Shown here in pieces: positions 53,866-64,000 of a stretch of 64,000 bases of DNA. The notes under the pieces were generated by a model. The model saw nothing but the letters and a program-made list of their open reading frames with translations, searched no databases and had not been told where the DNA came from. Numbering within the stretch: the first letter of the stretch is position 1; the number at the start of each line of letters is the position of its first letter. Source of the stretch: Bettongia penicillata ogilbyi (taxonomy: Eukaryota > Chordata > Mammalia > Diprotodontia > Potoroidae); assembly GCA_023548195.1 (NCBI GenBank), contig JAJHZJ010000221.1:1656001-1720000 (forward strand). The letters run 5' to 3'. The translations under genes were made by a program, and so were the position numbers.

Positions 53866-54396
53866 CCGAAAATTTATTAAGCTTTAATTTCTCTCTTTTT
53901 ATTTTAATTGCTCAATTGGTAAAGAGTGGAAGGAAGAGCAAATGAATGCTGAGTAATAATAAAATTAATTTTTTAAAAATGGATTCAGCACCATTACAGA
54001 ATGGATTTTGAGGAAAAAGCAGTATATTGTATGTAGGAAACAAATCTGACATAAAATTGAAGAGTATATTCACATTTACCATGCTACATTTTGCTCCAGA
54101 AAATGTGGAATTTCAATGATGAAATCTAACCAACATGATTCGAAATAAAAAATTATTTAGAGACAAAATGTACCATACTTAAAATTGTTATGGATCAATT
54201 GATTTTCTCAACTAATTTTTAGTGTTTATACAGCAAAAAATATAACATTCCAATTTACCAAAGTAATCAGTTTTGAAAAACTAGAACATTATTAACAACA
54301 AATCAAAACTTCGCTAACAAAAATATATAAATAATACGGAAGTTAGACTAGAAAAAGTATTGAAAATTATTTTATGAAAGTAAGTAATAATGATCA
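53866..54396. other. AT-rich unassigned sequence
   Basis: No repeat or gene recognised. Confidence 0.4.
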
Positions 54397-54628
54397 GGCA
54401 GCTAGGTGGCTCAGTGGATAGAGCACTGGGCCTGGAGTCAGGAAGACCTAAGTTCAAATCCAGCCTCAGACACTTACTAGTTGTGTGACCCTGGGCAAAT
54501 CACTTAACCCTGCTTGCCTCAGTTTCCTCATCTGTAAAATGAGGTGGAGAAGAAAATGGCAAACCACTCCAGTATCCCAGAAGGCATCAAGAAGAATCTG
54601 TCATAACTAAAATGACTCAACAACAAAA
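54397..54628 (+). mobile_element. tRNA-headed marsupial SINE, best-preserved copy
   Basis: The head 'ggcagctaggtggctcagtg' (54397-54416) carries the A-box-like GGCTCAGTGG. The B-box-like 'aagttcaaatcc' is at about 54450. The body and tail follow, with a replaced segment near 54575-54600 where 'cccagaaggcatcaagaaga' stands in place of the usual AAAACCCCAAATGGGG block. The A and B boxes would be its RNA polymerase III promoter. Confidence 0.92.
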
Positions 54629-54667
54629 GTATTTAATAAAGAGTGAGTTTAACACATTACAAAATCA

Positions 54668-54835
54668 CACAGTCTGAATTGGAAGGACCATTAGAGGACA
54701 TCTAAATCAAGTTTTTTTTGAATGAGAATCACCTCTACAACCTATGAGACAAATGGTCGTCCAGCCTTTGCTTAAAAATTTCTAGTAGGAGAAACTATCT
54801 CTCAAGATAGCCCCAAACTAAAGGGGCATTGGGGA
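54668..54835 (-). mobile_element. CR1/L3-like LINE 3' part
   Basis: 'ctgaattggaaggaccatta', 'ggtcgtccagcctttgctta' and 'gaaactatctctcaagatag' follow the reversed CR1 end. Confidence 0.6.
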
Positions 54836-55814
54836 GACAGTAGGGTTTTTCACAATAGAACACACCAAAGAAAGAGAGCTCTGCTATTTTCAGATATACA
54901 TAATAAAAGCAGGAAAGTGAGTTAGGTGACTAAGGAACGTTATGACCTTGCCTCCTTAGCTTATCTTTTGTTGGAGAGGAAAGGGTGTCAAATTAATTTG
55001 CATGCTAAACCAGAGATTATCTTGGAATGACTAATCCTAAATTGGTTATCTATAACTGAGTATTCTAATACTCATCCAGACAAAAGAGTTTAAAAAAAAA
55101 AGACACTCGACCTGGGGATACTCTGCCAGGATTTTGTTAGTTCAGTGACTATGTTAGTTTGAAGACTGTGACTAAAGCTAACCTTAGCAGAAAGCCCTTT
55201 TAGCTCCTATACCTTAGCAGACTAAAACTGAGGTAGCCATGAAGATAGGATGCAAAAAACTTGTAGCAGGGACCAGTGTCCAGAAGAAACTATGTTGCCA
55301 TGAAACCAGCAAAGCAAAGCCTTGCTAAAAGGATGTCCCTTTAAGACACTATTGTGATGAATAGCTACCTTTCTTGCCTGGACAGGTCCGTAGAGCTGTT
55401 TTCCATGATCAACTCATGGTAATATGTGGAATGTAAAAAGCACATTATATAAGGACAGTCATACCATGAAGAAGGAACAATCTTTTGTCATATATGTGAC
55501 AGAAATTATTACACTTTTGGTATAGAGTTTGATGCTCCTCCATCAGATTACTGAATTTGTTATTGTTGTCAAAGAACTTTCCATCACTCAGTAGATGGAA
55601 AGATAGGAAAAAAATAAAATCAGAATTTTACATCTGATACTATTTACTGTATCTAAATTAAAATTATGTGGCAAACTGATTGTCACTTGATAAAACTCAT
55701 TTTTCTCCTTTCTTTGCCAATAAATTATGAGGAGAGGAAGGGACAAAAGGACTATTGAAAGTAGATAATAATATCCTAAAAGACCTTGGTGGTGCTGCTG
55801 TGTTAAAGTCAGGA
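54836..55814. other. Unassigned sequence, possibly LTR-related
   Basis: About 1 kb with no confident assignment. It leads straight into the LTR-like repeat at 55815, so part may belong to the same element. No coding frame. Confidence 0.35.
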
Positions 55815-56140
55815 GCTGTTACCCTATAACTGTGTCCTAGGCTCATGTGTTCCTTATCTATATGCCTCTTTTCATGATCCTTACCTGTGTCTACTTTCCC
55901 TACTGATGATATTTGTATTTGTGGAATATTGTGCTTAGGTTTTTGGATGGGATATTCTATTGTGACTTTTCTTGCTGTGCTACTTCATTGGATGTCTTTA
56001 CTTTGAACCATTTGTGTACTCTGGCTTACTAGAGAAAAAAGGAAAGATTTTAGTACAAGTTTTCATGAGTTATGGTTTTAAGCAGAGGAGAACCCAAAAA
56101 GTACATGCAACCTACTGGGGTAAGCTAGTTCCTAGATAAC
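55815..56140 (+). repeat. LTR-like dispersed repeat, copy B
   Basis: Partner of 36820-37115, in the same orientation and with the same order of shared blocks. This copy extends further to the left ('taactgtgtcctaggctcat'). No coding sequence. Confidence 0.5.
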
Positions 56141-56179
56141 TTAAAATCTGGTTGGAGTGACAGCATTGCCATTCAATTA

Positions 56180-56850
56180 AAAATTATTATATACTTAAAA
56201 CAGATACAAAACCAAAATAAGGAATAAAATAATATAAAACCCCCCATAATCTCCAAATTATATGCATTTTGCTCTAAGGGGGGAAAGAAAAATATAAAAA
56301 CAAAAAAAGAAACCAATTACAGGTTCTGCATCTCTTAATTTCTTTTTTACATATAAGATCTTAAGAATTTTCCTTCCAGTTCCTTTATATACTTATATGT
56401 GTTAGTTTTGGTTTGGTTTCTTCACTCTGTATTACTTTATATTCCTTTCTATGTGTTTTTGTATTTTTTTTCATTTTTGTGGTAAAATGGAATTATATTA
56501 CATTACTACACCACAATGTGTTCTACCATCCCTCAATTATTGAACTGATAAGAACATACAGTCTTTTGCTATTATGAATAATGATACTAAGAATAGTCTT
56601 TTTTCGACCATTTAATAACATCCTTAGGATATAATCCTAGCAATGGAATCGCTGGGGAGGGTTACATTTTATAGCTCATTTTCCAAATTGTTTTTCAAAA
56701 ACCCTCAACAGTTCTCAATGTATTGTACCTATTTCCCCACAATCCTACCAACATTGAATTTTGTTGCTTTAAATTCTTTGCTTCACATGTTTTAATTGGC
56801 ACTTCTCTGACTATTAGAAACAAGTAGGTAACCAGTAGTTTTTGAGAGGT
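56180..56850 (-). mobile_element. L1 3' half, reverse strand
   Basis: 'cttcactctgtattacttta', 'ggtaaaatggaattatatta', 'atcctaccaacattgaattt' and 'ggcacttctctgactattag' are successive reversed L1 ORF2/3'UTR phrases. The A/T-rich left part would be the 3' UTR. Confidence 0.7.
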
Positions 56851-56854
56851 CATG

Positions 56855-57000
56855 TGACTAGATTTCTGAAGGGCCGACCTTGGGGTCAGGAAGTTCTGAC
56901 TCCAAGATTGTCCTCAGATACATACTCCTGGCTTTGTGACTTTGAACTAATCACTTCACCCCTCAATGCTCCAGGCAATCTTCTAAGGTTAAGTTAGGAA
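56855..57000 (+). mobile_element. SINE 5' half
   Basis: 'ggggtcaggaagttctgact' and 'ggctttgtgactttgaacta' show a worn tRNA-headed SINE. Confidence 0.55.
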
Positions 57001-57524
57001 CAAGTGAATGATCTTTTTGCTAAGAGGGTTTTCCCTACGTCAATGAAATCGGAAGTTCAGACCACTCTCAAAAAAATCTATCCTAGAACTCATAGAGAAA
57101 GGGGCGAATAAGTGCTCATTAATAACTATGAGGAGGAGGCCACAATACTTATATAATAGTCATTAATTTTGTAATGAAAGGGATTCTTAGAGTTGGACTA
57201 AATGTGACTTCTGGGTTTTTTAAATGGTTAATATAACATTAATTAATTATACCCAAAAATCACATATAAAATATAATAATAATCAGTATAATAATGTAGG
57301 TTCAATAAGTTCAATAAAATATTTTCCCCACAAAATATTGCAAAACTCTTGGAAATCAAAGACTTCCATGTCTTATGTTCTTTTGTATCTCTCTCACAGT
57401 TTTATACCTATTATTTAATACAATATTCAATAAATACTGTGAAGACAAGTTAAATTCACTCCTGTGACAGTTAGTGACCATAGACAGGTCATTTAACTCT
57501 CAAAATTTCAGACTCTCTTGTGGA

Positions 57525-57710
57525 AAAAGTGGAACAAGCACTGGTCCTGGAGTCAGTGGACCCAGGTTCAAATTCTGCCTCTGGCACTACCTCTGTGAGT
57601 TCAGGCAAGTCATCTAACATCACTGGGTCTCAGTTTCCTCATACAGAATGAGAAATTTGAACTAGATGACCACTGAGATTCCTCCAGCCTTAAATCTACG
57701 ATTCTATGGA
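57525..57710 (+). mobile_element. MIR-like SINE
   Basis: 'aagcactggtcctggagtca', 'cccaggttcaaattctgcct' and 'ccttaaatctacgattctat' make a well-preserved plus-strand copy. Confidence 0.8.
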
Positions 57711-57874
57711 CTAAGTTGCCACTATTATCTATTCACTTATAGATATGATACAAAATTGGTAGAGACAAAGGTAGTTACAGTTTAGAAAATATCACTGATG
57801 CTCACTTATTGGTACTACAGAATGAGCCGACAAACCACTTAATTTTTCATTGCCTCCTCAAAAATGAGTAGATA

Positions 57875-57974
57875 TCTAGATGTCCTGTTTTCTGAGGCTA
57901 TCTTTACAAACAGTTTTCCCACCAGTCTTGGAAAATAATTCCTTAGTGTCCATATTCCAAGTTCTACAGAACAG
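57875..57974. repeat. 100-bp dispersed repeat, copy A
   Basis: Nearly the same as 59123-59223, including 'cttggaaaataattccttag' (57927-57946) and 'gtgtccatattc'. Same orientation, about 1.15 kb apart. The family is unidentified; a DNA transposon remnant is my best guess. Confidence 0.85.
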
Positions 57975-57984
57975 TAGCTAGCAT

Positions 57985-58222
57985 AAGCATATAAATTTGA
58001 GGTTTGTAAAGTCCTTTCCATATATTATCTAATTTGATCCTTATAAGTCTGTGATATTGGTTATTTTTATCCCCATTTGACAGAGGAGGAAATTGAGACA
58101 GAGAGAGATTAAATGGGTACTTGGGTAAGGTCACAGAGTCAGTAAATACCTGAGACCAGATTTGAACTCAGTTCTTCTTAACTCCATGTCCAAGATTCTG
58201 TTCACTCTCTCACCTAGCTACT
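57985..58222 (-). mobile_element. CORE-SINE with L2-like tail
   Basis: 'tttgatccttataagtctgt', 'tttatccccatttgacagag' and 'ccagatttgaactcagttct' occur in reverse order. It directly follows the 100-bp repeat. Confidence 0.75.
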
Positions 58223-58224
58223 GA

Positions 58225-58342
58225 CCTCCTTAAAGGAAAGAATTGTTTTCTTTTCAGTCTTTGCAAATCCATTTCATTACCTGGTGCCAAGAATATAGTA
58301 GGTGTTTAACAAATCCTTATGGAAGTTGATTGAATGAATTGA
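58225..58342 (+). mobile_element. L2 3' end
   Basis: 'ctccttaaaggaaagaattg' and 'gtaggtgtttaacaaatcct' with a GAATGAA end. Confidence 0.65.
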
Positions 58343-59122
58343 AATTATTTATGTCTATGCTTTATTATTTAACCTTACATATTTAGCTATATTCCTACTT
58401 AGAAAATATTTATATGCCCACTTAGAGAAAGGCATTAGAACTAAATATTTTCACTATGATTTAAAAATGAAATTTAATGTAAGCTTAAGGAAAGCTAAGC
58501 TTGCCTTCAACTCTTCAAATCCTCTCCTAGAATTTGCTCAACAAAGCACCTTCCTTGCTCGTTAGATGGAAAATTAATAAAAAATGATAATTTGCCAAGG
58601 AGCAGCAATTCAGCCAAAGCAAACATACCGTTCATTAAGAAACAGTGTGTAAGCATATGTTTTACTTTCTTAGCCAACTTGGCTGCTAATTGGAGTATTG
58701 CTCATATTACGCCAAATTAATATTTTTATATTGAGCAAAATAAGTGTAAAGCTTTTATTTTAATGGCAGTAATGTGACAGCTCCCATCAAAGAGAAAAAA
58801 GACCCTAGTTGGGGCTAGGGATCAAATTTCTGCTAAAGATTAAATTCAATGTTTCTCTTTCTATTTGTTCAACTTTAAAGCAAAAAATTCCACTGTGACC
58901 CACTGGAGTAAGTCGTATGTCAAGGCTTTGATGATGTCAGGAAATATCAGAGTAGCTAAATGAGGCATTTTGTGTAATGAAAAAATATGGAGTATGCTTT
59001 TAGAAAAAGCTATATAACTTCTGTAGATGAGTCTGAACAATTTGTAGGAGATCTTTGATATTTTTAAATTTCTATAACCAGTGTCTTGGGATTCTCACAC
59101 AAAAAAATCCTGACAGTTTTAT
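58343..59122. other. Repeat-free stretch, candidate conserved element
   Basis: No repeat seen. Within 58560-58800 there are several homeodomain-type TAAT words ('gctaattggag', 'ccaaattaatattt'), a TGACAG MEIS-type word (58777-58782) and a CATCAAAG TCF/LEF-type word (58787-58794). The clustering is suggestive only. The second copy of the 100-bp repeat follows. Confidence 0.35.
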
Positions 59123-59223
59123 TCTAGATGTCCCGTTTTCCCAGGTTCTCTTTACAAAATAATTTTCCCACTGGTCTTGGAAAATAATTCCTTAGTGTCC
59201 ATATTCAAAGTTCTACAGAACAG
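59123..59223. repeat. 100-bp dispersed repeat, copy B
   Basis: Partner of 57875-57974; about nine in ten bases agree by eye. The flanks differ. Confidence 0.85.
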
Positions 59224-59802
59224 GTCAACAAAAACTTAATAACAGAAAACTATAAGAGAAGATTTATGCTCCTAAGACTTTAGTACATTTGGAAAGTATA
59301 GAATGTTTTTACTGATTTGGACTGGGGTAAAGTTATAAATACTTAAAACTGGACTATCTTTGTAAATTTGGGGTTACCATTGCTCTTAATAGTGAATTTT
59401 CTTTTTGTTCCCTCCTTAATTCACTCATCTACAATAGGTCTCTCAGTTTCTGTGCATAAACAAAGTTACCACTACATATTTATAACTTAGATGCTTATTT
59501 AACATTGTTTAACATTTTAAAACAAATTGCCTTACAAATGGTAGATAAATTTTGTTTTTTAAAAACACAGCTACAATTTGCCTATATGAAATATTTTTCA
59601 CTAAATATACTTGGATTAAAAAATCTTCTCTTTAGAGTTTTACCTCTTTAGACCACAATATTCAAATATAATGTCATATATTATATATGTAAAACTTTAC
59701 ATAATATATAGTTGTCGCATATGTAATTTGTACTTAATATAATTGACATATTTATATAATTATGTATTACATAATATAATTAATGTTAGATGTATTAGAT
59801 AT
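59224..59802. other. AT-rich unassigned sequence
   Basis: Includes a TATA/TAAT-rich low-complexity tract at 59680-59790. No gene or repeat family recognised. Confidence 0.4.
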
Positions 59803-60047
59803 TGGCAGATAGGTGGCTCGATGAGTACCAGGCCTGAAGTCAGGAAGACTGATCTTCATTAGTTCAAATATGGCCTCAGATACTTTGTGTGACCCTGGGC
59901 AAGTCACTTAACCCCGTTTGCCTCAGTTCCTCATCTATAAAATGAGCTGGAGAAGGAGATAGAAAACTACTCTAGTATCTTTTTGTCAAGAAAACCCCAA
60001 ATAGAGTAATGAAAAGTCGAACGTGACTGAAATGACTAAACAAAAAC
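59803..60047 (+). mobile_element. tRNA-headed marsupial SINE
   Basis: Complete copy from 'ggcagataggtggctcgatg' to 'gaaatgactaaacaaaaac', with 'aaccccaaatagagtaatga' near the end. Confidence 0.9.
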
Positions 60048-60054
60048 TATATTA

Positions 60055-60235
60055 GATATATATATATATTACTGTCTACCAGCAATATATATCTACATAT
60101 ATCTTTCTATTTACCAGTCTATATGCTGCTATATGTAGCAGGTATATAGCTGAGACAGCAACATACATGTGTGTACATACATATATTATGCATTTGTACA
60201 CGCAGGCATATATATGTATACACACACTCTTCTTG
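60055..60235. repeat. TA/CATA low-complexity tract
   Basis: Mixed TATA, CATA and ACAC units at the SINE tail. Overlapping frames on both strands (60076-60588) are not genes. Confidence 0.85.
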
Positions 60236-61059
60236 TCTCTCCATTCCCCTTTTTTTCTGCTCTCATATCGCCTTCTGGTACGAGTTGTTTGTTTGTGAAA
60301 TTGCCCTGTCATGCCCAGGGTCCTGCGTGCTGTGTAGAAACACACTCATACAATAAATCTTCTGTAGCTGCAGACAATTTCTCTCTCACAAGACAGCTTT
60401 CATTCTCAAGTGCACATGATTTATTCCGTACAGAATTTCTGCATGTGTTTGGGATTTTTTTCTCTTACACTATTAATATCAGAATTTATGTATGCTTTTT
60501 AATTAAAATGCATTTTTTCATAGATCATGGAGATACTATCAGAAATAAAAATAAATCTTTTGGTCATCAGATAAAATCGCAAAACTAATTGATATTTATG
60601 GAGTAGAACGTCTTTGTTTGCTGAGAAAATGTAACGATAATGTGGAGATATGTCCCCAAAGTTCTCTACTTGCCGATTTCAAGAACATTCTTTTTAAAAT
60701 ACAGATAGTTTTTGATAATTTGACTGCATTGGGGACAACGAAAATACACATAGGAACAAAATTCCATGCCTCTTCTTATGCAAAATTCTCAATTACCTGC
60801 TTCACCAAATATTTTACCAAGAAAATTAAAAGAGCAAATTGGAACAAGGTGATTTCAACTCTCCTCTAACCCTATCCATATTCTGGTGACAGTACTAGCT
60901 ACAGTAAAATGTTCAAATGATGACCAGCATGATCATTAGTGTGCTGGTTAAGTGTTCCACTTCTCTGGGGGGAAAATACATGTGACTTTAGGATTAATCC
61001 CCATTATTACCATTTTATCCATCACTTTCTTGTGTCTAGACAATCACCCAAACTCTAAA
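60236..61059. other. Mostly unassigned sequence
   Basis: No repeat recognised with confidence and no motif in the short plus-strand frames (to 60588, and 60618-60869). The 60440-60870 part is AT-rich and free of simple repeats. Confidence 0.35.
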
Positions 61060-61138
61060 TCAAACTCTAATTTGTAGAATTTGCTGATTTCCAAGGTGTA
61101 AATACTCACACTGAAAATTTGACAATCACCACTTGGGA
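61060..61138 (+). repeat. Short dispersed repeat, copy B
   Basis: Partner of 5838-5916. Confidence 0.5.
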
Positions 61139-61479
61139 GCCAGAATGAGCTGGCTCCAGCACATGATACTTAAAAGGAAAAAGAAAACAAAAGGCACAGT
61201 AATTTAATACAGCATCATGGCTGACTTTTTCAAGAGTTAATTCAATCTATTAACTTTATTATTTCAAGAATCTATAGTTTTATGCATTTGAATATGAGTA
61301 TTCCTATGTAGAGGATATAAGCAAACTCTAGATTTTAACAAATGATCTTTTTGAACAGCTAAAGAAAAAAAAGTCAACATCCTATGGCCAGCCTTCCAGT
61401 CTTTCACCTTATGAGTATTAAAGAATCTAGTTAGATTAATCCAATCAAAAAATTCAAAATCTATCATGACTTACATAAT

Positions 61480-61545
61480 CAACCCAATCCAATTCAATTC
61501 AATAAACATTTATGAAGCGCTTTCTACGGCCTCTCTCAGTCACAG
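61480..61545 (-). mobile_element. L2 3' end fragment
   Basis: 'caattcaataaacatttatg' begins a reversed L2 tail. The related body at 61780-62060 may belong to the same copy. Confidence 0.5.
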
Positions 61546-61779
61546 CAGTGTCCTTTGCTCATGGCTACACATTGACTTTGAGTGAGAGTTAGGGTAAGGG
61601 CTCCCACAGTTTTATACTTACTACATGTTGAGGCAATTTTCAGAGATTTAAGTAAAGGTCCAAAAGTTCTATAGGGGGTAATCATCTGTAATATAGATGT
61701 GCTATTATACTATTGGCTGAGCAGCCAGAAGTGTTGATAATTCATGAGCATCTGAGTCAAAAGTAAGTATGCATTGAAG

Positions 61780-62060
61780 ACCTGAGGGCTTTCAAGAGAG
61801 GACTTTAGCTGTGACTTGAAGATATGAGACAGAGATGAGAAGAGGGACCATTCCATGAATGTCCATGAAAGTCATTGAAAATGCCCAGAGTGGGGAGATG
61901 GAACATCTTGTGAATGGTCAATGAGGAGATCACAGAATATGTGGGAGGACATAAGGTGCAAGACTGGAAGACGGAGAAAAGGAGGTTTTAAAGATTTTTG
62001 GATGCCAGAGGAGGTTATGCTTGATCCTTCAAGTGATAGGGAGCTACTATACATGTTTCA
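61780..62060 (-). mobile_element. L2-like old repeat, reverse strand
   Basis: 'gaaaatgcccagagtgggga', 'cttgatccttcaagtgatag' and 'ggagctactatac' parallel the unit at 12300-12600. Confidence 0.55.
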
Positions 62061-62169
62061 CTCCCATTGTACTTAAAATTTGTTAACTCATTCTCCCTTG
62101 GGACCTCATGTGTGCAAGAAGAGACAATATCCCCAAGTATAAGCATGTGGGAAATAATTTCAAACTATT

Positions 62170-62262
62170 GTTCTTGCTGTACCTTCTCAGTAAATATCCT
62201 TTTTGTAAAAATTAACTAATGTTAACTGGTTTATTGATATTAGGTTACACATCTAATAAAGC
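62170..62262 (+). repeat. LTR-like repeat tail, copy B
   Basis: Partner of 9060-9125: 'cttgctgtaccttctcagta' and 'ggtttattgatattaggtta'. Confidence 0.35.
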
Positions 62263-62284
62263 TTCAGAAACAGCATTTTTAGAA

Positions 62285-62600
62285 GCCAGGGTGACTGAAA
62301 GATGGTTGTGGTCTCAAAAGTAACAGAAAAGTTAGGAAGAGGGATGAGTTAGGGATGGGGATGGAGATAATGAATTCAGTTCTGGACATGTTGAGATTAA
62401 GAGATCTATGGGACATCAAATTTAAGATGTCTACTAGGTAGTTGGAGATGTGAGATTGGAAGTCAGCAGAGAGGTTAGGGCTGGATAAATGAATCTGAAA
62501 ACCATCAAATAAATGATAATTGAATCCATGGGAGATGATGATATCACTCAGTGAAATACCACACAGGGGAATCAACACCACAAGAAAGTGACCTGGTGTG
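62285..62600 (-). mobile_element. L2-like old repeat, continued
   Basis: 'cagttctggacatgttgaga', 'gatctatgggacatcaaatt' and 'ggagatgatgatatcactca' parallel 13190-13500. With 61780-62060 it forms one unit, split by the LTR-like sequence. Confidence 0.55.
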
Positions 62601-63770
62601 TACTCAGTGAAGATCCAGCAAAAGAGACTGAAAAGGAGCAGTCAGAAAATCAGGAAACAGAGACTTTCATGCATTGTGCTAAAATAATTTCAACAATTTT
62701 GTAAAACAATTGCTATTATTTCATACTTTTAACCTTTCAGGGTCAATATTCAAAAGAATTATTCATCACTCAAAAGAGCTGAACTCACAGTTAAGAAATG
62801 CTGCCATAAGGGGAGGTAGAGGCGTTAACGGCGTGGTCCTAGTTACAGGCTTAAGCTTAACCATATATTTATTTGAGATATAAATTAGAGTCACAAGTTT
62901 TTCAGCTTTCCTTTTTATTAGCAAAAATATACTTTTTTTATGATTTAAACAGCACCACCAAACATGGTTAAATATTCTACATGTATGAAAAACTGTTGAA
63001 GAAAACATTTAAGGTACAATTTGGGACCTCTTCCACTAAGTCTTAACAGTGTTCGTCACTGCTTGATCTCGATAGAGTCTTATCCTTATATTACAACTTA
63101 CCTTGCTTGATATGTTAAGCAGGTGACTTACACCATTTAATATATGTACTAGAACTCATGAATTCTGGAATAAATGAAAATTAAATATAGTTTGTGAATA
63201 ATTTACTACAATAATTATTTTAATCATTAACTTTTAAACTCCCCAAAATTTTGTTTTAAATTACAAAAAGTTTTATGGCAAATTGCTATGTATTGGTGCC
63301 ACTTGTATTATTGCAATTAAATTGGAGCTAACTTCCATCATGAAGCCTTGGGTAGCAATTTTGATATTCTAACAATTTCAAATTGCCTAAAGCTGAAATT
63401 TAATAAGCTGTTAGGACAGATGGGATTTCTTTTTTTAAGTGAAAAAAGTGATTAAAATCTTTACTGTTTTCTAATTATTTTACTATTTTAAAAATCAAAT
63501 TAATTCTTCTGATTTTATTCCTTTTCTTCAGAATCTAACCTCCAGACCACATCTTAAGCATGGACTAATTCATCTAGTTTTGTGAACTTTGGAGAAAGGC
63601 AGAGTATATTAAGTCCAAGTCCCTGTCAGGCCATAAGGATGCCCTCAGAGGCAAAGAGGGGAAGAAAATATGTATGCTAGGCACCCAGAAGGGATTTGAG
63701 TGAGGCATTTCAGAGTTCAAGTAAGGATCTTTCCCAGGACTCAGACCATACAATACAAGAGGGAAAATAT
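62601..63770. other. AT-rich repeat-poor stretch
   Basis: No repeat or gene recognised over about 1.2 kb. Short minus frames at 62766-63008 and 63574-63840 lack motifs. Confidence 0.35.
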
Positions 63771-63774
63771 AGAC

Positions 63775-63829
63775 ATGTGTGTGTTTGTGTGTGTGTGTTG
63801 TATATTGTGTGTTGTGTCGTGTGTGTGTG
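63775..63829. repeat. (GT)n microsatellite, interrupted
   Basis: GT units with TTGT, TATT and CGT interruptions. Confidence 0.9.
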
Positions 63830-64000
63830 AAACTAAGCAAATCGGAATAAGAGCATTTACTACTTGCCAGGCCAAGGTCAAGGAACCACTGGATATATAA
63901 TAGAGTTGGACAAGAACCTAAGAATCAGCCACAGCAGAGGATGATACTTGTTTGCTCACAGATTTCTGGGAGATGACTGCTCTTTAAGTTCTACTCTCCC

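Noticed and set aside
54397..54470. A tRNA gene
   Set aside because: The A- and B-box-like sequence belongs to the head of a SINE. It lacks a full cloverleaf and continues into the SINE body.
60169..60588. 139-codon open frame
   Set aside because: It starts in a CATA/TATA tract and has no motif, signal or conserved-looking region; overlapping frames are also open.

Overview
This looks like non-coding nuclear DNA from a marsupial mammal. The evidence is the repeat content: a dozen tRNA-headed SINEs of the marsupial type, CORE-SINEs, a SINE with an RTE-like tail, L1 and an ORF1-only half-L1 (HAL1), plus old L2, CR1/L3, RTE, hAT and Tc1/mariner remnants. CpG is scarce and long simple repeats are common. 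I cannot tell an American opossum from an Australian marsupial by reading. I found no host gene with a credible open reading frame, splice structure or promoter. The open frames present are decayed retrotransposon ORFs, reading through simple repeats, or short chance frames.

Layout. 1-0.8 kb is an RTE-type 3' region on the minus strand. 0.8-2.4 kb is unassigned. 2.4-6.1 kb is packed with SINEs and an L2. 6.1-7.8 kb is repeat-poor. 7.8-20.4 kb alternates CORE-SINEs, L2-like, L1 and small DNA transposons, and holds a short fragment of a Y-box (YBX) cold-shock gene near 11.2 kb. 20.4-31 kb is mixed, with the largest purine-rich microsatellite of the first half. 31.8-32.1 kb holds a second, related YBX-like fragment on the other strand. 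33-38.5 kb has SINEs, decayed RTE coding sequence, an L1 3' end and an LTR-like repeat. 38.5-41.0 kb is 2.4 kb without recognisable repeats.

41.0-53.2 kb is the richest part. A CR1-like element contains a SINE and a HAL1. The HAL1 ORF1 is split by a 4.0-kb L1 flanked by an exact 15-bp target duplication; this L1 has its 5' end but stops inside ORF2 with no poly(A). A second 5'-complete, 3'-truncated L1/HAL1 copy sits inside ORF2 of an older L1 at 51.2-52.5 kb, and that old L1 runs into a 229-bp GGAA microsatellite. 53.4-64 kb returns to scattered SINEs, L2 and L1 pieces, an LTR-like repeat, a 100-bp dispersed duplication, and repeat-poor stretches that are candidates for conserved non-coding DNA.

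How parts relate. The L1, L2 and RTE lineages would have supplied the machinery that copied the SINEs and HAL1. Nothing here makes an intact replication protein. The most unusual items are the pair of related YBX-plus-L2-tail fragments and the two 5'-intact but 3'-truncated L1-type insertions.
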